Shown piece by piece: positions 6,268 to 6,321 of a DNA stretch of 6,321 nucleotides. Position 1 is the stretch's first letter; every line of letters starts with the position of its first letter. The notes beneath the pieces were generated by a model. The model searched no databases and was not told where the DNA came from. It saw only the letters and a list, made by a program, of their open reading frames with translations. Origin of the DNA: an uncultured Prevotellaceae bacterium (GTDB lineage Bacteria; Bacteroidota; Bacteroidia; Bacteroidales; Muribaculaceae); contig CAMYCE010000113.1 of NCBI GenBank assembly GCA_947254205.1, forward strand, positions 1 to 6,321. The letters are read 5' to 3'. Made by a program: the position numbers and the translations under genes.

Positions 6268-6321
6268 CTGTGTCTTATACACATCTGACGCTGCCGACGA
6301 CTCCTTACGTGTAGATCTCGG
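6268..6321. other. Illumina Nextera i5 adapter remnant (artefact, not genomic)
   Basis: From 6268 the sequence reads as the reverse complement of a Nextera i5-side adapter. The mosaic end is at 6268-6286, expected CTGTCTCTTATACACATCT, with one mismatch at 6272 (G for C). The Read 1 tail GACGCTGCCGACGA is at 6287-6300, an 8-base index CTCCTTAC at 6301-6308 (reverse complement GTAAGGAG, which I recall as i5 index 505), and GTGTAGATCTCGG of P5 at 6309-6321. The 49 bases from 6273 agree without error. The genomic sequence ends between 6267 and 6272. Confidence 0.97.

Noticed and set aside
6273..6321. TCTTATACACATCT considered as a transposon end or insertion site
   Set aside because: It is the Tn5 mosaic end, but it runs straight into Nextera primer, index and P5 sequence, so it is library adapter and not a natural mobile element.

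Overview
The window looks like an ordinary chromosomal contig from a member of the Bacteroidales, plausibly a gut Muribaculaceae-type organism. The support is the style of the proteins (MurA with GGDKIGRRR in its catalytic loop, a Bacteroidetes-like ClC with two CBS domains), A/T-rich leaders without Shine-Dalgarno sequences, and two TAnnTTTG-type -7 boxes. The family-level placement is inference; no marker RNA is present.

Layout. Positions 1-336 hold the 3' end of murB, followed after 37 bases by complete murA (374-1684); these encode the two enzymes that turn UDP-GlcNAc into UDP-MurNAc. A convergent intergenic region (1685-1792) carries a perfect 13-bp inverted repeat and a G-run/C-run hairpin. 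On the minus strand, 2191-1793 encodes a small exported FMN-binding protein with a flavinylation motif. A divergent promoter region (2192-2424) carries mirror-image -7 boxes. From 2425 three genes run on the plus strand with gaps of 20 and 10 bases: a TsaC/Sua5-type threonylcarbamoyl-AMP synthase, a WcaJ-like polyprenyl-phosphate sugar phosphotransferase with a GTG start, and a ClC-type anion channel or antiporter.

The right end is not biological. The last 49 bases (6273-6321) exactly match an Illumina Nextera i5 adapter, including an index and part of P5, and the match probably begins at 6268. The apparent C-terminus and stop codon of the ClC gene are therefore artefacts.

How the genes work together: murB and murA are consecutive steps of peptidoglycan precursor synthesis. 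The tsaC/sugar transferase/ClC group looks like a transcription unit of functionally unrelated genes. I see no phage, IS element, CRISPR array, tRNA or rRNA, and no convincing undescribed system. The points worth checking are the adapter, the Cys-to-Asp change in MurA and its odd preceding segment, the isolated sugar transferase, the ClC lacking the internal proton glutamate, and the flavinylated small protein.
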